In this document: piece by piece, positions 47,632 to 58,953 of the stretch | Layout: every line of letters starts with the position of its first letter | Position numbering within the stretch: the stretch's first letter is position 1 | From: Salticus scenicus | Lineage: Eukaryota > Arthropoda > Arachnida > Araneae > Salticidae | Direction of reading: 5' to 3' | Assembly (NCBI GenBank): GCA_963930645.1 | Contig: OZ005661.1 | Coordinates: 194,841,532-194,905,531, forward strand | DNA: 64,000 nucleotides | Position numbers and translations under genes: made by a program | The notes under the pieces: generated by a model | Seen by the model: only the letters and a program-made list of their open reading frames with translations | What the model was told of the DNA's origin: nothing | Databases searched by the model: none

Positions 47632-49028
47632 TGTTGTATACTCAAAATACTATGTCCTTATTATTGAGAATATTATCATGTTCAAGAAGTAGCATAGAGC
47701 TTTATGAATCCCAATATCTCAAACATAGAGTTTCCTTGATATATTATGTACAAACCAGTCCCAAACCGCCAAGAATTTTAATTTGGGGGATTTGAGAGAA
47801 AAAATTTTGTGTTTAAATTATTTTTGTATAAATTTGTAGCAATTCTATTAAAGGGCTTCATTTAGTTCAGCATATTTATAAAAAAATATGAGGAGAGTAG
47901 ATAATAATTTGAATATATGCGATGTTTCAAATGTAAATGAGACAAACATGCTTTTTCTTCTTCTTCTTTTATTTATTTTTATTTTTTAAAAAAATTACTC
48001 ATTTTGAAATAAGAATACGCATTTTCTGAATTTTGAGCATTTTATTCAAAACAGTGTTCACATGTATGTCACATTTTCTTGATCTATCAATCCAAAGCAG
48101 TCCCTGAGAAATAACTCATTAACACCAATTCAATGAAAATTATGCACAGCCTTATACGAACGTAACTACCAAAAAAGTGTACTTAATCCATTCACTAATG
48201 CTTAGAGTACTGTATTTTCCCATAATATGTGCAAATTTATGTTTTTGAAATTTTCATATGTAAATTTAATTTGTAAAATTTGTTTTAACCCTATAAGCGT
48301 TAAGCCCGTCTTTTTTCGTCAAGCATAGTCAAAACAAAAGGCTGGTATGGCTAAATTTTGAAACATATGTTGCTTTTTTCGAAAAAATAAGATTAATAAA
48401 CATGTATATAGTATTGTATTAAATTTTCATATTTATACTGTGCATAGTATTAATTTTATGAATCATTAAACAGATATACCGAAAAACGGCTAACGCTGAA
48501 AGGGAGAGATACGCTTATATTAGAAAAGTAAACCTAGTATTGCTATAAGTTTTTAATAATTTCATTTATAATTACACAGCCCAATATCTAAAATTTTTAT
48601 GCAGTAATTTTACCTAATCTTCATGCTTTTTAGTGTGCTATAACCGAAACTGAAGCTAGGTTTTCTATATCAAGTATAGATATTTGTCTATACAGAGTTT
48701 CTACAAACACAATGTCTTCCGTGAGGCATTCACTAATATAATTATGTGGTAAAGTTTATAGTATGTTTCCAGAATTAATTATAGTTAATCAAGGAGAAAT
48801 TCTAGAAATTACCAAAAAAGGTAGAAACTGTATCGGTGAATACACTGTATTGGCAAAAATTTATACATGATAGAGAAAAATTGGCTTTCTTTTCGGTTTC
48901 AGCACACAAAATATATATGTATCAGTTAAATTTATCAAATCAAATTTTGTTAATATTTAGTAGATCTGTGTCATTTATCTTCACTGAAAAAAAAAAAAAA
49001 ATACTGCCTCACTTAGAATGAATAAGTG
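47632..49028. repeat. Tandem duplication, unit 2
   Basis: Second copy, longer than unit 1 mainly because of the insertion at 48289-48504. Its right edge lies inside the complete family E element at 48982-49210. Confidence 0.85.
48289..48504. mobile_element. MITE-like insertion, CCCTWT ends
   Basis: 216 bp starting CCCTATAAGCGTTAAGCC and ending in the inverse of CCCTTTCAGCGTTAGCC. TTAA precedes it (48285-48288), as for piggyBac, but no TTAA follows. Comparison with unit 1 gives the exact edges. Confidence 0.7.
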
Positions 49029-49210
49029 TCATTTTCTAAATCCTTAAACTAGAAATATAGATTCCCGAGCTATGCGCATGAGGCACGACAATAAACTGGA
49101 TAGACGAAATAATCAATAATTTCTCGTCTACACGTTTCTAGATGGTGAACTATTTTTTCTAGAGTCACAATTTCGATTCTAGATGTCAGTTACAGAATTT
49201 TTTCTCAGTG
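48982..49210. mobile_element. TIR element, family E copy 2
   Basis: Starts CACTGAAAAA and ends TTTTCTCAGTG. Shares CATTTTCTAAATCCTTAAAC and the TAGATTCCCGAGC block with copy 1 at 29601-30185 but is much shorter. Confidence 0.65.
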
Positions 49211-49581
49211 CTCTAAATATTTTTAAACATAACTATATATCTATATATTGTATAAATGTTTATACACAAATATAATATAACTAGTATATAGCCCCGTCAA
49301 AAATGACGGAATGTGAACGATAAATCTTGAAAACAACATTTAGATCATGAAGATTACCACGTGATCATTCAAATGTATTTTCAGTTTTTGTTTAGAAATC
49401 AAATGTGTTTCGATATTTTCTAATTTTCGTTCTGAAATTAAAAAAATTCTACCCGATCAATAAATATGATTGACAAAAAAACTGCTGGGTGACAAAAATA
49501 TCGGCCCGAAAACACAACAGCAACAACACATCCCAGTGCCCCGTTAAGTGCTCCATTTAAAGTCCTCATAATAAGAATAAT

Positions 49582-50565
49582 CTAGTGTGTCACTCACACG
49601 ACTTTCTCTTACCCTGAAATTTAATGCTATAAGTACAGGTTGGAGATTAAGAGGTGAGATAACGTGTACTGTTATGTAAACCTATGTTAAACAATTCAAA
49701 TTAGGGTTCGGAAGAGTTTTATATGATAATTAGTTCTGGCTCCCCTCAACCCCCCGTTTCATTAATGCGCCTACATTTATATAGAATTTAATTCGGTTAT
49801 TAAAAAATAATTCAGTTTAAAAAAAATAATTTATTAAAATTATTATTTTAAAAAGTTATCTTGTATGATAACACAGACGATTTCCATATTAGAGAAATAG
49901 TATAACACTAAATATCTAAAAAAAAGTTGAATTTATTCTCAATATTAAAGTAAAAAAAAAAAAAAAATGTTAAAAATGAAAGAAATCATTAACTTTATTT
50001 TAAATTATCGTAGATCGATGGTTCAACCATTCGTTTTAAAGGTATTGGCGAGATCTTTTGAAAGATACCCATCATGAAAATTTACTCCACTCGAGGGAGG
50101 CTATCTACCCTAGGGGGGGGGGGGGAGGCGAGGCTCCTACATACACAAAAAAAAAATTTCCCAGTTGACTATCTCTATTACAAAAAATATGTATTCGTTT
50201 CATTTGGTTTAGTGCAGTCTATAGATGTTAAATTCTACTTACTTGCAATTTCCCCCATAGACCGCCGTAATGTATTTGAATACTTTTGAATGTCCCTGTA
50301 CACGAACCATTTGCTTCATCTTAACGAAAAGCTTACTGTAGCATCCCTATAGGATACACATTTAGAATACAGAGTTTGTAATTTCTGCTACTATTCGTTC
50401 TTGAGATATGCTGATAACAGACACACAGATAGACACAGAGACCATTCGCTAAAAACGTGATTTTCGTATTCAGGGGACCTCAGAACATGTAAGTATAACA
50501 AAAACTCACGTTCGAAAATTTGACCCTAAAACAATACTTTCTCGACCCTATGGGTAAGAGGAAGT
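49582..50565 (-). mobile_element. Helentron-like element, family C copy 1
   Basis: Minus-strand 5' end: ACTTCCTCTTACCC pairs with GGGT-CGAGAAAGT. Conserved sequence at 50493-50470, then a CA/GACA simple repeat. The core is shared with family A (GGTATTGGCGAGATCTTTTG and a run of G next to C-rich text at about 50098-50130). The 3' end has GGGTAAGAGAAAGT, hairpin GTGTG-AGTGA-CACAC, then TAG with CTAG at 49585-49582. Confidence 0.65.
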
Positions 50566-50631
50566 AAATAACGATTCACTTCATTTTACCAAAATACTTT
50601 AAGACTATCGAAGATCGAAGATCCTGTTTCC

Positions 50632-51506
50632 AAATACGTAAGCGAAATGTGACGTCACTGACCGTCCGTGGATGCAAGAAATGATTCCCTATATGTTAAT
50701 CGTCCATTGTATATTTTGTAAAAAATTATTAAAAATCGAGGAAAATTATTTTCCGATTTTAATACCCGTATTTGGGTATAGGTATGATATCGTATCCATG
50801 TGTTAGACTGAGTTATTTTGCTGTCAAATTGACAAAATTTTAAATTTCAAAACTGTCATCTTTGGCGTTTTTTGTATTTGGCGATTAAAAACATACTACG
50901 AAAATATACATGCCAGATGTTTATTTTCGTAATACGTATTGTACGATATATTGTTTCATATAATTCAGTTAAAATAACCATGATTTTTGAAAGGAATGAA
51001 ATATGTTCGCCAAATAATTTGGCGATATATTTTTTTCGCCAAGGATGACAGATATATTAAATCAATTCCGCTGCAACATATGAGTATCTTATATCAGACA
51101 CTTTATTTAAACATTTGAAAACAAATTTGACTTCAAATTATGATAGAATATTTATCATTTTCCTTTTCTTTAGTATATTAGTTGGATATTTATTGTGTAA
51201 ATATTATCCTTTGAAATGAAATGTTTATGTTTTCAATCAAATATGGAAGTTTGCTATTTTATTTTTCTAAAGTTTTGAAATTTAAAATTTAAATTTTATC
51301 AATGTTACAGCAAAAACAACGTAATCTAACGCATGCACACGATAACTAATACATATCTATACCGAAATATGGGAATTAAAATCGGGAAATAATTTTCCTC
51401 AATTTTTAATAATTTTTTGCAAAAAATCCAATGGGCGATTAACATAGGAAATCATTTTCTTGCATCCACTGACGCCCAGTGACGTCATCACTTTGCTTGC
51501 GTATTT
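50632..51506. mobile_element. Foldback element with ~280-bp arms and CRE-like palindromes
   Basis: Arms begin AAATACG.AAGC and are reverse complements for about 280 bp. TGACGTCA, the full CRE palindrome, occurs in both arms (50650-50657 and 51480-51487). The centre has the palindrome CGCCAAATAATTTGGCG near 51009. No coding capacity. Confidence 0.75.
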
Positions 51507-52073
51507 TCTAACTAACTATCTAATAATTACAGACACTCCATGCTAACCCAAATTCACCTCTACTCTATACTCCCAACCAGCTATCTCACCCACAACATCG
51601 CCAAAATATCCAGGATCCAGCTAGGGACTTTCTCATTCTCAACCGAACATGTTATCTTGACTCGACATTATCACCTTAGACTACCCTACTTTCAATACTC
51701 ATTTCAACTGGTGACCTTTACTTGCCCAACCAAACATTCTATCCCAACTATAACTTTACATTAATTTCAAAACTAAAATCAACTGGCGACATTTACGTAC
51801 TGAACTCGACGCCAATCATACCATACAATGTAAACAAATAATGAAGCTTGATAAAAATATTTAAAGACTTTAATATGTTTTTACAAATATATTTTAAGAT
51901 TTTTAAGGCTTTAGTATGTTTTAGAAATATTTTAAGAATTTTTTTTTTTTTAATGAAACAGTCAAAGAGTCGTTCATTTGCAATTAAAGAGTTGTCCATT
52001 TGGAATTTGTATTTTCTGAATGGCAACAAAATATGTTTGTTTTTATTTGGCATTGCGTTGTTTATAATCATGA
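51507..52073. other. Unique part of tandem unit, no gene called
   Basis: An open frame of 74 codons (51540-51764) is retained in both units, but similarity extends equally outside it, so retention reflects the duplication and not selection. C/A-rich strand bias at 51530-51780 is unusual here. Confidence 0.4.
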
Positions 52074-52313
52074 AGTTACATCACGGAGTAATATTAATAG
52101 GAGTTGAAGGTCCAATGGGAGAAAGCTACGAAACTGTGATCTAAATTTTTGGTAAATATTGAGGGCGCCACTTGTCATTCCTTCCTACCTCGGCGCAGAT
52201 ATACTGTTGTTTTCAATAGAATTTTGCTGGAGTACATTTAAAATTTTTTATTTTAAGCAATTTAATTTCTTTGTAAGTTCTTACAACTGCATAATTTAGA
52301 TGTTTCAAATAAA

Positions 52314-52418
52314 TGCTTCGTTCCTAGTTGTAAAACAGGCTATGATAGTGATAAGAAAAACAAAAAAAAAAGCCCTAGGAAAAAAATAAAGTCCGAGTTC
52401 GTGTTTTCTGCACCTAAA
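52314..52418 (+). pseudogene. THAP-domain exon fragment of a P-like transposase
   Basis: The plus frame begins CFVPSCKTGY, the typical C-x4-C opening of a THAP zinc finger (DNA-binding, C2CH), passes a Lys-rich stretch and reads SEFVFSAPK before GTAAGT (52419-52424), a consensus 5' splice site. The second half of the finger (Cys, His, AVPTIF) would lie in a later exon that is not recognisable. No in-frame methionine precedes it nearby, so an upstream exon or decay is likely. THAP domains bind P-element ends. Identification rests on about 35 codons. Confidence 0.6.
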
Positions 52419-52711
52419 GTAAGTTTATTTTTTTTCTTTAAAAAATTTCACCCATTCTCCTTCCTCCCAATTGTCTGTTTTAGCTAGCTTCGGTTCATAA
52501 GAATCGTCATTTTTTAAAAGCTGTCTTTCAAAGTAAAATTAGTATAAAATGGCTCTTAAAAAACATGTTGGTTAGAATACCCTATTTAATGAAATTTGCT
52601 TTCAATCGAAATTTTTTCAGCTTGATATTATTTTTTAAAAAATAATTAAAACGAGACATTTCCCCATTGAATAACATTGCGGAAGCTGGAGAGAAGGAAG
52701 GATTGCACGCT

Positions 52712-52722
52712 GGCGCCATCTG
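52712..52722 (-). promoter_or_regulatory. CTCF-core-like match in the P-like element
   Basis: Minus strand reads CAGATGGCGCC, the same core as the HLE motifs, with weaker flanks. Confidence 0.25.
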
Positions 52723-53372
52723 TAAACATTAGAAAACAACATCACAAAATTTCAGCGTTACCTTCTTCTCCTGTCTTTTTACTCCGTGAATTACATAATT
52801 CTATTTATAGGTTCATGTTTATAATAGCCAGTGATCCGTTATATTTAATTAAACATTTAAACATTACACTTGAATAGTTTTTCAAGGTTTTAGACGGAAT
52901 AAATAACAATATGTGCGATACAAAACATGTATGAAAATGATATGTATGTTTTCGTAAATTGAATTGAACAAATTGGGGAAAAAAAAAATGGCTGCCAAAA
53001 GTCTGTTTTGAAGCGGTGCAAACCGGAATCGTGAATGACAGATGACGATGAGGGTCATTATATATATTAATAGTATATAGCCCCGTCAAAAATGACGGAA
53101 TGTGAACGATAAATCTTGAAAACAATATTTAGATCATGAAGATTATCACGTGATCATTCAAATGTATTTTCAGTTTTTGTTTAGAAATCAAATGTGTTTC
53201 GATATTTTCTAATTTTCGTTCTGAAATTAAAAAAAAATCTACCCGATCAATAAATATGAATGACAAAAAAACTGCTGGGTGACAAAAAATATAGGCCCGA
53301 AAACACAACAGCAACAACACATCCCAGTGCTCCGTTAAGTGCACCATTTAAAGTCCTCATAATAAGAATAAT

Positions 53373-54368
53373 CTAGTGTGTCACTCACACGACTTTCTTT
53401 TACCCTGAAATTTAATGCTATAAGTACAGGTTGGAGATTAAGAGGTGAGATAACGTGTACTGTTATGTAAACCTATGTTAAACAATTCAAATTAGGTTTC
53501 GGAAGAGTTTTATATGATAATTAGTTCTGGCTCCCCTCAACCCCCCGTTTCATTAATGCACCTACATTTATATAGAATTTAATTCGGTTATTAAAAAATA
53601 ATTCAGTTTAAAAAAAATAATTTATTAAAATTATTATTTTAAAAAGTTATCTTGTATGATAACACAGACGATTTCCATATTAGAGAAATAGTATAACACT
53701 AAATATCTAAAAAAAAGTTGAATTTATTCTCAATATTAAAGTAAAAAAAAAAAAAAAAAAAAAAAAAGAATGTTTAAAATGAAAGAAATCATTAACTTTA
53801 TTTTATATTATCGTAGATCGATGGTTCAACCATTCGTTTTAAAGGTATTGGCGAGATCTTTTGAAAGATACCCATCATGAAAATTTACTCCACTCGAGGG
53901 AGGACATCTACCCCAGGGGGGGGGGGGGGAGGCGAGGCTCCTACATACACAAAAAAAAATTTCCCAGTTGACTATCTCTATTACAAAAAATATGTATTCG
54001 TTTCATTTGGTTTAGTGCAGTCTATAGATGTTAAATTCTACTTACTTGCAATTTCCCCCATAGACCGCCGTAATGTATTTGAATACTTTTGAATGTCCCT
54101 GTACACGAACCATTTGCTTCATCTTAACGAAAAGCTTACTGTAGCATCCCTATAGAATACACATTTAGAATACCGAGTTTGTAATTTCTGCTACTATTCG
54201 TTCTTGAGATATGCTGATAACAGACACACAGATAGACACAGAGACCATTCGCTAAAAACGTGATTTTCGTATTCAGGGGACCTCAGAACATGTAAGTATA
54301 ACAAAAACTCATGTTCGAAAATTTGACCCTAAAACAATACTTTCTCGACCCTATGGGTAAGAGGAAGT
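53373..54368 (-). mobile_element. Helentron-like element, family C copy 2
   Basis: Copy of 49582-50565 carried along by the tandem duplication. Conserved sequence at 54296-54273; CTAG 3' end at 53376-53373; poly-A run near 53743 expanded. Confidence 0.65.
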
Positions 54369-54433
54369 AAATAACGATTCACTTCATTTTACCAAAATAC
54401 TTATGACTATCGAAGATCGAAGATCCTGTTTCC

Positions 54434-55308
54434 AAATACGTAAGCGAAATGTGACGTCACTGACCGTCCGTGGATGCAAGAAATGATTCCCTATATGTTA
54501 ATCGTCCATTGTATATTTTGTAAAAAATTATTAAAAATCGAGGAAAATTATTTTCCGATTTTAATACCCGTATTTGGGTATAGGTATGATATCGTATCCA
54601 TGTGTTAGATTGAGTTATTTTGCTGTCAAATTGACAAAATTTTAAATTTCAAAACTGTCATCTTTGGCGTTTTTTGTATTTGGCGATTAAAAACATACTA
54701 CGAAAATATACATGCCAGATGTTTATTTTCGTAATACGTATTGTACGATATATTGTTTCATATAATTCAGTTAAAATAACCATGATTTTTGAAAGGAATG
54801 AAATATGTTCGCCAAATAATTTGGCGATATATTTTTTCCGCCAAGGATGACAGATATATTAAATCTATTCCGCTGCAACATATGAGTATCTTATATCAGA
54901 CACTTTATTTAAAGATTTGAAAACAAATTTGACTTCAAATTATGATAGAATATTTATCATTTTCCTTTTCTTTTGTATATTAGTTGGATATTTATTGTGT
55001 AAATATCATCCTTTGAAATGAAATGTTTATGTTTTCAATCAAATATGGAAGTTTGCTATTTTATTTTTCTAAAGTTTTGAAATTTAAAATTTAAATTTTA
55101 TCAATGTTACAGCAAAAACAACGTAATCTAACGCATGCACACGATAACTAATACATATATATACCGAAATATGGGAATTAAAATCGGGAAATAATTTTCC
55201 TCAATTTTTAATAATTTTTTGCAAAAAATCCAATGGGCGATTAACATAGGAAATCTTTTTCTTGCATCCACTGACGCCCAGTGACGCCATCACTTTGCTT
55301 GCGTATTT
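54434..55308. mobile_element. Foldback element, duplicate of 50632-51506
   Basis: Same arms and centre. The left-arm TGACGTCA is kept; the right arm reads TGACGCCA, so one CRE palindrome is lost. Confidence 0.75.
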
Positions 55309-55875
55309 TCTAACTAACTATCTAATAATTACAGACACTCCATGCTAACCCAAATTCACCTCTACTCTATACTCCCAACCAGCTATCTCACCCACAACAT
55401 CGCCAAAATATCCAGGATCCAGCTAGGGACTTTCTCATTCTCAACCGAACATTTTATCTTGACTCGACATTATCACCTTAGACTACCCTACTTTCAATAC
55501 TCATTACAACTGGTGACCTTTACTTGCCCAACCAAACATTCTATCCCAACTATAACTTTACATTAATTTCAAAACTAAAATCAACTGGCGACATTTACGT
55601 ACTGAACTCGACGCCAATCATACCATACAATGTAAACAAATAATGAAGCTTGATAAAAATATTTAAAGACTTTAATATGTTTTTACAAATATATTTTAAG
55701 ATTTTTAAGGCTTTAATATGTTTTAGAAATATTTTAAGCATTTTTTTTTTTTTTTTTAATGAAACAGTCAAAGAGTCGTTCATTTGCAATTAAAGAGTTG
55801 TCCATTTGGAATTTGTATTTCCTGAAGCAACAAATTATGTTTATTTTTATTTGGCATTGCGTTGTTTATAATCAT

Positions 55876-55883
55876 GAAGTTAC
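55876..55883. other. Empty target site of the P-like element
   Basis: ATCATGA-AGTTACAT-AATTCTAT is continuous here, whereas unit 1 has 707 bp plus a second 8-bp copy at this point. Confidence 0.8.
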
Positions 55884-56161
55884 ATAATTCTATTTATAGG
55901 TTCATGTTTATAATAGCCAGTGATCCGTTATATTTAATTAAACATTTAAACATTGCAATTGAATAGTTTTTCAAGGTTTTAGACGGAATAAATAACAATA
56001 TGTGCGATACAAAACATGTATGAAAATGATATGTATGTTTTCGTAAGTTGAATTGAACAAATTGGGGAAAAAAAAAAAATGGCTGCCAAAAGTCTGTTTT
56101 GAAGCGGTGCAAACCGGAATCGTGAATGTCAGATGACGATGAGGGTCATTATATATATTAA

Positions 56162-57700
56162 TAATTTTTATTCACAAATAAAATAAAATAATTGTATAAA
56201 TTTTTATGTACAAAAAATGCTACTTTTTCTTTTTGTATGTCTTTTGATATTCTAAACTTATCTAAAAATTATAGCACTAATTGTAGTCACTTGGGAATAA
56301 AACTGTTCCATTTTAAACAATATCAAATTTCTGTTACTAAACCATTAACAAAGAAACAAAACATTAATCCCGTTAATTCCTTAGTAGATTTGGTAATTCA
56401 ATCACCACTAAAGTACGCTTTTCCGAACTCTAGTACCATCACGCAGCAGGAAAAAAAAAAAAATAAAAAACGAATATAAGGTTTATAGGCATAGGTTTCA
56501 ATTTTCTTTTTCAATAAAAAAGAATGTTTTGTTATTTGTTAAAAAGTCAATACATTTCTTCATTTATGTGACACATTTATAAAACATACCTATGTGTAAT
56601 TTTTATTGTAAATTGTTCATTTTGTCGTAGTCAATGTAAATTTATTTTTTTATGTTCAAAGTAATAAAGTAGTTTTAAACAAAAATTGTTTATTCTCGTT
56701 ATCGCTTATGTTTTATCATTTCTAGAGCGTTTCTAAATTTAATCTTGTCTTAAACATATCTTTAATATTAAAAGCACGGTGTGGTTAATGGTATAAACTA
56801 TTTAATTCTTATTCAATAATTACACTATTGTATGTTTAATGTGTTTAAATTAAAAATTAGTTTTTTTTCTCTTATAATTTTTCTTATTTTTATTTTATTT
56901 ATTTTATATATTTTTTAGAACCATTCAGAAATTATAGTTACTGATTAAATTTTTCTTCAATTTTATATTGCGTGTTTTTATTTTATGTAATGAGACAATT
57001 GATGAAAAATAATTTCACTAAATTCATAAACGTTACTTATAGCAAGTAATTAATTTCATAGAAATGATATTTGATTCAATATTAAAATGATTAGAGAAAA
57101 ATTATATAATTAACAGTCACGAGGGTTTATCCTCAAATGTATTTTTATGTCGATCACTCTTAAATGTGTTTTAATCATCATATATTAATAGACAAGCCTG
57201 AAATTTGTGGTACACTTTTAACATATTAATTATGGAGTAGAGAGTTGAAACAGGCATTATTCGAAAGGTGAGATTATCAGATGTGCAAAATACAAAAAAT
57301 ATTTTCTTACAATGTTACGAAGGTATTTAAAAATACATTAATTTTTTTATGCATATTTCCATTTTATATACATATTCTTTTAAATCAAAAAATATCTAAA
57401 GTAGAAAGTTGTTAAATCTGGAAACTTCTGAAAATTCAAATAAAACCACAGACTCAGTATTTTGTATAATGCAGCATCACTATACTCTCGAATACAGATT
57501 TTTTATTCTAAGAGAAAACAGTCACTAAATGGTAGAAATTTGAGTGAATGGTTGGTAGATCGAAAATTTATACTGTTGAAAACATACGCAAGTTAAAAAA
57601 GGAAAAAGTATTTCTTTTATGAGAGTTCAAAAATTTTTTACTTTTTTTTTTTTTTCAAATATAATTTTTTTTTCTTTCTTTCGTCTCTCTCTCTCTCTCT
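56162..57700. other. AT-rich DNA, one diverged repeat
   Basis: 56270-56420 resembles 61325-61480 (CACTTGGG.ATAAAA.TGTTCC and TCAAATTTCTGT-like strings). Otherwise nothing is recognised. Confidence 0.45.
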
Positions 57701-57705
57701 CTTTT

Positions 57706-57795
57706 TTTAGTGCTAGAGGCCTATTTCAGTCGGTACAGTTGTCGAATTTTTATAATACACTCTTAATAGTGCTAAGGGCCTATTTCAGTCGGTTT
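57706..57795. repeat. Short duplication, period about 62 bp
   Basis: TAGTGCTAGAGGCCTATTTC and AGTCGGT recur as TAGTGCTAAGGGCCTATTTC and AGTCGGT. Confidence 0.75.
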
Positions 57796-57875
57796 ATTGA
57801 ATGGGGATTTATTGAATGAAGGCCCCCCAAGGCACAACTTTGACGTGAGTCCCCCCCCAAGGCACACCTCCCCCT

Positions 57876-58079
57876 CATTGGGAAAAAGAGAGAAAACGTT
57901 GTTTTGCGGCTATAACACAGTTTGGACTTCCAACGTTATTTGTTACAATATCTGCAGCTGAAACACATAGGTTTGATTTAATGAAAACTTTATCATGGAA
58001 TTTAGATCGTCACGAATTAACTGAAGAAGAATTTGTCGATATTAACAAGTTTAGCAGTAGGCCTCTGGCACTAAATTAA
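57876..58079 (+). pseudogene. Helitron replication protein fragment (Helitron_like_N region)
   Basis: A 67-codon open stretch reads ERKRCFAAITQFGLPTLF and continues VTISAAETHRFDLM. It matches the pattern F-A-x-I-x-Q-x-G-x-P-T-x-F-x-T-x-S, an aromatic-rich region of the Helitron_like_N domain just before the Rep nuclease in Helitron RepHel proteins. Later it reads HELTEEEFVDINKFSSRPLA and stops. Intact proteins exceed 1000 residues, so only a small piece remains; no HUH nuclease or helicase motif is seen nearby. It has no start codon. It is the only Helitron protein evidence in the window, on plus, and shares no visible boundary with the listed elements. Confidence 0.6.
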
Positions 58080-58302
58080 AATCTGTCAATGTTAGATTTT
58101 CATGTTTTAAATAATGAAATAATGTCGTGTCTGTATAATTTTTTTTTGTTATTTTTTGTTATTTATTTATTTATTTATTTATTTATTTTTTAATTCGTGA
58201 TTTACGTCAGCTCTAATTTGAAGACATATTTTTAAGAAAAAACATAATGCATTCCAATTAACTGAAATTGACTACTTATTTAAAAAAAAAATAGATTTAT
58301 TA

Positions 58303-58953
58303 CTGTACGCAAGCGAAGTGTTGACATCACTAATCGTTTGTGTGGTCAAGCAAACTATTTCCTTTGATAATCGTCTATTGAATTTCTTAAGGAAAATTAT
58401 CTCCAAATTTCAGTCCCCATATTTGGGTATAGTTATATAAAAGTTACTGTCTATGTCTGTTAAATTTATTTTATTTTATTTTATTTTTTTCTGTAAAATC
58501 CTTAAAATTTTAATTTTATATTTCAAAACTCTAGAAAAATGGCAGACGTCCATTTTCGAATATAAATATAAACATGTAATTTCAATGGAGGGAGATTCCT
58601 TTCAAAGGAAAATATTTGATAACTGCCGTCCTTGGCGGAAAATGTAATGATGAAAGATCGCCAAATTATCTGGCGAACATATTTAATCCCCTTCAAAAAT
58701 CACGATTATTTTAATAACGAGCAATCAATAATCTGATACAATATTTAGTACAATATATATGTAATACGAAAATATACATCTGACATGTATGTTTTCGTAT
58801 TAGATTTTTGATCGCAAAATGCAAAAAATACCAAGAACGAATAGATAGCAAATCTATGACTATTTTGTTTCTAGAGTTTTGCAATTTAAAATAAAAATTT
58901 TGTCAATTTTACAGCAAAATAACTTAATCTAATGCAAGTGCACGATATCTAAT
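58303..58953. mobile_element. Foldback element related to 50632-51506, truncated
   Basis: Left arm starts TACGCAAGCGAAGTG and matches one arm of the 50.6-kb element. The centre (GCCAAATTATCTGGCGAAC) lies in inverse orientation to it. The right arm is cut at 58953, where the D1 element begins. TGACATCA replaces the CRE palindrome. Confidence 0.6.

Larger units (their letters stand above)
52082..52788 (+). mobile_element. P-element-like insertion with THAP exon
   Basis: The 707-bp element has ends CACGGAGTAATATT and the inverse of CACGGAGTAAAAAG, and inverted similarity continues to AGGAG/GAAGG, about 28 bp in. It is flanked by 8-bp duplications AGTTACAT (52074-52081) and AATTACAT (52789-52796), one mismatch. 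The other tandem unit has the uninterrupted site at about 55876-55883. Eight-bp duplications and a THAP domain are P-superfamily features. The catalytic part of the transposase is missing. Confidence 0.72.
49282..53070 (-). mobile_element. Helitron-like element, tandem unit 1
   Basis: On the minus strand the 3' end shows hairpin CCGTCA-TTTT-TGACGG (49309-49294), then GGGCTATATA and CTAG (49284-49281), a textbook Helitron 3' end. The 5' end abuts unit 2 at 53070/53071 and begins TTAATATATATAATGACCC, not the usual TC. The 3789-bp unit carries nested elements: family C copy 1, a foldback element and a P-like insertion. No Rep is encoded. Confidence 0.65.
53071..56161 (-). mobile_element. Helitron-like element, tandem unit 2
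   Basis: Near-identical to unit 1 over its length, with point differences and small indels, and without the P-like insertion. The 3' hairpin CCGTCA-TTTT-TGACGG is kept, but the terminal CTAG is ATAG at the junction. Its 5' end beside 56162 gives the free 5' boundary. Confidence 0.65.

Noticed and set aside
51540..55566. Open frame of 74 codons kept in both tandem units
   Set aside because: The whole duplicated segment is similar, so retention does not indicate selection, and no domain is recognisable.
49282..56161. Duplication as a haplotype mis-assembly
   Set aside because: The units differ by a clean transposon insertion and scattered indels and meet at an element end. Uncollapsed haplotypes remain possible, so long-read spanning is still the decisive check.
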